A stretch of 64,000 bases of DNA from Citrus sinensis. Taxonomy: Eukaryota; Streptophyta; Magnoliopsida; Sapindales; Rutaceae. Positions 60,530-64,000 of the stretch are shown piece after piece; positions within the stretch are counted from its first letter, which is position 1; each line of letters starts with the position of its first letter. Position numbers and translations under genes: made by a program. The notes beneath the pieces are model-generated. The model saw only the letters and a program-made list of their open reading frames with translations. It was not told the DNA's origin and did no database searches. The stretch spans positions 11,716,501 to 11,780,500 of the forward strand of contig NC_068557.1 of assembly GCF_022201045.2 (NCBI RefSeq), given 5' to 3'.

Positions 60530-60850
60530 ATTCACATGTACGGTACTATTCACGTGTACGGTACTGTATATGTTACTGTTCACGACACTGTTCACATTGA
60601 CCGATGATGTGGCATTGACTGATGAGGTGTCACGATCCTGTTGGACTAAAATTCTTATGTACTGTTGATGGTGACGTGGCATCATATCAGTGGACGAAAA
60701 ATCTCGCGTACGGTGCATGCATCACACAGGATTATTTTCAACCAAACCGCGTTACTGTTCATCCGGGTCAAACCGCATTACTGTTCAAAGTCGGGTCAAA
60801 CCGTGTTACTGTTCATCCGCGTGGTCAAACCGTGGACTGTTGACTGATGA
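60530..60850 (+). repeat. Repeated motifs in the U3 region of the LTR
   Basis: Short direct repeats are packed upstream of the TATA box: 'gtacggtact(a/g)' about three times (60538-60570), 'ttactgttca' four to five times, and a unit of about 25-30 bp 'gtcaaaccgNRttactgttca' three times (60740-60830). 'tgacgtggc', a bZIP-type core, occurs at about 60671 and 60847. Repeated U3 words usually act as enhancers; that role is inferred. Confidence 0.65.
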
Positions 60851-60914
60851 CGTGGCGCAATCCTGAGCGTCCAAACTGTTTTTAATCCGATGGCTATGAT
60901 TTACTCCATGTAAC

Positions 60915-60922
60915 TATAAAAA
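60915..60922 (+). promoter_or_regulatory. TATA box of the LTR promoter
   Basis: TATAAAAA lies in 'actataaaaaggggg', with a short C/T-rich stretch 20-30 bases downstream where transcription would start. Spacing and position in the LTR fit the U3/R border. Confidence 0.75.
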
Positions 60923-61637
60923 GGGGGCCTCTCCCCCCTAATTGGATATCTCTGAATCCATTTTTGGGATCCATTTTTTGTAATTCCCTCTCCATCTTGT
61001 ATTTTCTTCGTATTTTAATAAATTCCCATTTTGCCCCTAGTTCAATTATGAGTGGCTAATTTTCTTTCAAGCTTGGGTTGAAGGTGAAGTCTCAACATGT
61101 GTCATGGGCTTAATTTGGTAAATTTATTTTCTCTTCCCCTCTAATTTTTGTGGATGTTTTGACTTCTCGTCGACAAATAATAATAGTCTTGTCTAGATAC
61201 CGCCTTGGTTACACCGGCTCTCTAGTATAAGGTTATTATTATTTGGCACGATAAGCCCTTAGTACCATATTGATTAGAGCATGGTTCATGAGGTGTGGAT
61301 TCCCCCCTCATGATTTAATTGGCATTAATACGGATTATTTAGCCCATGATGCATGTTGATACAGATCCAGGTACCCAAGTACGTCATTTTAATAGAATTC
61401 TCTTTAATTTATTCTCTCCATTGCAATTCCAATTTTAGAATTTATTCTCGCCATTTTAATTTAAGTATTAGCATATTCCAAATCATTTCCACCATAAATC
61501 CAACTACCCATTTACAAAATTAATTCTATATATAATTAAAATCCACCTGCTCGTGGGATCGACACTCGTCACCATTAGTCTACACTACAATAGATTCGTG
61601 CGCTTGCGAGTACATTAAAATTTGCACAACAAGTTTT

Positions 61638-61655
61638 TGGCGCCGTTGCCGGGGA
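61638..61655 (+). other. Primer-binding site, tRNA-Asp
   Basis: TGGCGCCGTTGCCGGGGA is a perfect 18-base complement to the 3' end of plant tRNA-Asp including CCA, six bases after the LTR end. Confidence 0.93.
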
Positions 61656-62020
61656 GGTAAGTAATTTTAATTCATAGAATTAATTTTTGTGAATAATTTC
61701 TTTTATTTGTTTTCTTGTATTTTTTTTTATTAAATTAAAAAAAAAGAAAAAAAAGTGAATCTACATTTAAAGGTTAGTATTTCTTTTCTTTTTCTCTTCT
61801 TTAAAATTCTTTAATTTAATTTTCCATTTATTTTTCTTTGTAATTTTTTTTTGTTTATCTTATTAATTTAATTTTTAGTTAATTTCTTTAACGTATTTAT
61901 TTTTGTGTATTTTTATAGAAAGATTGTAATAGCGCAATAAGGTTAGTATCGTAATTTCTCCCTCTTCTTTATTTTTATTTGTTTTGTTCCCATCTTTATT
62001 TTTTATTTTATTTGTTTTGC
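61656..62020 (+). other. Retrotransposon leader between primer site and gag
   Basis: AT-rich untranslated leader with long T runs and the word 'aggttagtat' twice (61771 and 61939), resembling splice donors. No coding sequence is seen. Confidence 0.6.
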
Positions 62021-64000
62021 ATGCATGGTCGTAGGTCATTATTACCTAATCTTGAACCTATCGACCTTGAATTAGAAAAAACACTTCGCACACAAAAGCA
62101 CATTAAAAATAAATTTGAAATGGATTTGCAACCACAAGAGAGGCCATTTAAGGACTACTTCAGTCCTTTAGCTAATTTGAGCACATCATGCATAAGATAC
62201 CCTAATGTAGCTGCTAGGAGCTTTGAACTAAAACCTAGTGTGCTAAATTGTCTCCCTACATTTTATGGCCTAGAAAATGAGGATCCATATAATCATTTGA
62301 ATGATTTTCATGCCATTTGTCAAACATTCAAATATGAGAATTTTTCAGATGATGATGTTAAACTTAGACTATTCCCATTTTCTTTAAAGGATAGAGCTCG
62401 TTCATGGCTTAATACATTGCCTGCTAATAGCATTGCATCATGGGAACAAATGGTTACAAAATTTTTGAATAAATATTTCCCAGTGCATAAAACCAATGCT
62501 ATTCGCAGGGAAATCTCGGAGTTTACCCAGAAAGATGACGAGCAATTTTTCGAAACATGGGAGCGATTCAATGGGCTACTCTTGAAGTGTCCACATCATG
62601 GGTATGAGAAATGGCACCAATGCCAATACTTTTTGGAGGGATTATTGCCGAATGTGCAAGAATGGCTAATGGCAACAAGTGGAGGAGAGCTAATGTCAAA
62701 AAGTGCATCAGAGATTTGGGAATTCTTCCAGCGACAAGCAGATAATTCCCAACAACGGAGTCGATCACTCAGGAATACTAGAAGAATTAAAGGAGTGAAT
62801 GAGGTTCAAATTGGCGAATCAACTTCGGGAATCAAAGAAGTCAAGGAGATGGTTGAAGGTCTTGCTCGACAAATAGCATCGTTATCAACTGCGAAATCAA
62901 CAGAACCACATGACCATGACTCATACTCAGATCAAGCCAATGCCATAGGTGTAATGAGAAAGCCATCAAATTACAACCTATACTCCAACACATATAACCC
63001 TGGATGGAGAGACCACCCCAATTTTTCATGGTCTCAAGGATTCCAACAGAATGGACCAGCAGCTCCAGCTCCACCAATGCAACCAATTCCACAAAATCCT
63101 CAAGCCTCTCAGCCCCCATTTAGACCATACAATCAGAACCAGAACTACTCTCAACCCAGACCATGGGAGGATGCATTCCAGAATTTCAAAAATCTTACTC
63201 ACTCCACGATTGAGCAACAGAATCGCACCATTGATGGACTACGAAATGAGTTGAGAGCAGGCTTCAACTCACAAGCTCAATCAGTTTCAAGCCTCGAGAA
63301 GATGGTGGGACAACTTGCTTCTTCAGTTCAGACCTTGGCAATGACTGTTGAGAAAGGCAAGTTTCCAAGTCAACCAGTGCCTAATCCTAAAGGAGTGCAT
63401 GAAGCAAGTACCAGTTCACCACAGCAGCATGGAGAGGTCAAAGCAGTAATGACCTTGCGAAAAGGAAAGGAAGTCGACAACAAAGTGGAGATGCCGGTGA
63501 CAAAAGAAAATCAAATTGTACCTGTGAATATTGATGACTCATCACCGGAGGAGAAAGAAGAAACCAACCCACGAGAATACGTTCTGAAAGCTCAATTTCC
63601 TAAGAGGTTAGCAAAAGGCAAAAAGGGAAAATCCACAGGTGAGATTCTCGAAATCTTCAAACAGGTAAGTGTTAACATCCCTTTGCTCGATGCTATTAAG
63701 CAAGTTCCATCTTATGCCAAGTTTCTTAAAGACCTTTGTACTAAAAAGAGAAATATGCATGTTCAAAAGAAGGCATTTTTAACAGAAAACGTTAGTTCTA
63801 TACTCCAACATAAAATTTCTTTAAAATGCAAAGACCCAGGCTCCCCCACTATCTCATGTAGTATAGGGAACCACACAATTGAGAATGCTTTGTTGGATTT
63901 AGGAGCTAGTGTAAATCTTTTGCCTTACTCTGTATTCGTGAAACTTGGACTTGGAGAATTACACCCAACTCCAGTGGTGTTACAGCTTGCAGATCGGTCC
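62021..64000 (+). CDS. gag-protease polyprotein of the plus-strand retrotransposon, open to the window edge
   Basis: From the ATG at 62021 (MHGRRSLLPNLEPIDLELEK) the frame is open for 660 codons without a stop. The Gag core lies at about residues 85-215 (LRLFPFSLKDRARSWLNTLP, WEQMVTKFLNKYFP, IRREISEFTQKDDEQFFETW), followed by a Gln/Pro-rich linker with NTYNPGWRDHPNFSW; I see no CCHC knuckle. A coiled-coil-like stretch (about 400-450) and a Lys/Glu-rich part precede the protease, whose catalytic Asp is residue 626 in LLDLGASVNLLP. Gag packages the RNA; the protease cleaves the polyprotein. RT, RNase H and integrase should follow beyond 64000. An open frame of this length indicates a young, possibly autonomous copy. 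Confidence 0.92.
   Translation, partial: MHGRRSLLPNLEPIDLELEKTLRTQKHIKNKFEMDLQPQERPFKDYFSPLANLSTSCIRYPNVAARSFELKPSVLNCLPTFYGLENEDPYNHLNDFHAICQTFKYENFSDDDVKLRLFPFSLKDRARSWLNTLPANSIASWEQMVTKFLNKYFPVHKTNAIRREISEFTQKDDEQFFETWERFNGLLLKCPHHGYEKWHQCQYFLEGLLPNVQEWLMATSGGELMSKSASEIWEFFQRQADNSQQRSRSLRNTRRIKGVNEVQIGESTSGIKEVKEMVEGLARQIASLSTAKSTEPHDHDSYSDQANAIGVMRKPSNYNLYSNTYNPGWRDHPNFSWSQGFQQNGPAAPAPPMQPIPQNPQASQPPFRPYNQNQNYSQPRPWEDAFQNFKNLTHSTIEQQNRTIDGLRNELRAGFNSQAQSVSSLEKMVGQLASSVQTLAMTVEKGKFPSQPVPNPKGVHEASTSSPQQHGEVKAVMTLRKGKEVDNKVEMPVTKENQIVPVNIDDSSPEEKEETNPREYVLKAQFPKRLAKGKKGKSTGEILEIFKQVSVNIPLLDAIKQVPSYAKFLKDLCTKKRNMHVQKKAFLTENVSSILQHKISLKCKDPGSPTISCSIGNHTIENALLDLGASVNLLPYSVFVKLGLGELHPTPVVLQLADRS

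Larger units (their letters stand above)
60267..61631 (+). repeat. 5' LTR of the plus-strand retrotransposon
   Basis: The right end is ACAACA just before AGTTTTTGGCGCC. The left end is inferred from the inverted TGTTG at 60267; an alternative start is TGTTAGA at 60274. It contains a TATA box at 60915, repeated U3 motifs and a 3' part with 'cgacactcgtcacc', typical of this clade. Confidence 0.75.
60267..64000 (+). mobile_element. Tat/Athila-type Ty3/gypsy retrotransposon, plus strand, 5' part
   Basis: It has a 5' LTR (about 60267-61631), a perfect tRNA-Asp primer site, a leader and an open gag-protease frame to the window edge. Gag and protease motifs (RARSWLNTLP, NTYNPGWRDHPNFSW, LLDLGASVNLLP) match the same broad clade as the minus-strand element, but nucleotide sequence and LTR differ, so it is another family. 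Without the 3' LTR the insertion duplication cannot be checked; 'gtaca' at 60262-60266 is the candidate if the LTR begins at 60267. Confidence 0.9.

Noticed and set aside
1-64000. CRISPR arrays, rRNA genes, bacterial-type operons
   Set aside because: No regularly spaced identical repeats with unique spacers, no rRNA motifs, and all gene structures are eukaryotic with introns. Tandem repeats found here have two or three diverged units only.

Overview
The window reads as nuclear DNA of a flowering plant, most likely a eudicot: it is AT-rich, its genes have many GT-AG introns, and its transposons belong to plant-specific lineages (Tat/Athila-type Ty3/gypsy, CACTA, MULE, Tourist-like MITE). A LOG-like fragment reminded me of Citrus proteins, but that is recall, not a search, so the species stays open.

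Layout. 1-3.1 kb is gene-free AT-rich sequence with small tandem repeats. 3.1-22 kb is a stack of nested transposons: a CACTA element (terminus CACTACAAGAAAACTAG at 21951, TNP2-like gene on the minus strand) was split inside its coding region by an LTR (3542-17344), which was itself split by a 12.5-kb Athila-type retrotransposon (3989-16476). Target-site duplications support both insertion steps. The Athila copy is decayed and carries about 300 bp of chloroplast DNA (end of psbL, spacer, most of psbJ). 22.4-26.6 kb holds remnants of a second CACTA element on the plus strand.

27-36.7 kb holds two convergent housekeeping genes, complete at sequence level: a 17-exon SOF1/DCAF13 WD40 gene (452 aa) and an 8-exon nuclear cap-binding protein CBP20 gene (253 aa) with a textbook U12-type AT-AC intron. 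Some 250 bp upstream of the CBP20 start codon lies a full-length MULE (36984-41543, 133-bp terminal inverted repeats, 9-bp target duplication) whose transposase has three frameshifts and a tandemly repeated mini-exon.

43.2-54.3 kb holds an NFD6-like small mitochondrial protein gene (96 aa), a repeat-rich stretch (strong palindromes, an inverted-repeat element containing a MITE), an OB-fold protein gene (143 aa) and a reticulon-like gene (413 aa). 56.5-57.6 kb holds a LOG-like pseudogene fragment, an unrecognised ORF and a CACTA terminus. 57.8-60 kb carries the last four recognisable exons of a ZRSR2/URP-type (U2AF35-related) splicing factor gene on the minus strand. Its upstream exons would lie beyond a plus-strand Tat/Athila retrotransposon starting near 60267, whose gag-pro frame is open from 62021 to the window edge (660 codons).

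The host genes are not an operon and show no shared pathway, apart from RNA processing appearing three times (SOF1 in rRNA, CBP20 in cap binding, the ZRSR2-like gene in 3' splice-site recognition of U12 introns). I found no CRISPR array, intact tRNA or rRNA gene, or evidence for a novel multi-gene system. The most unusual items are the plastid DNA inside the retrotransposon, the triple nesting, the repeated MULE mini-exon and the retrotransposon in the splicing factor gene.
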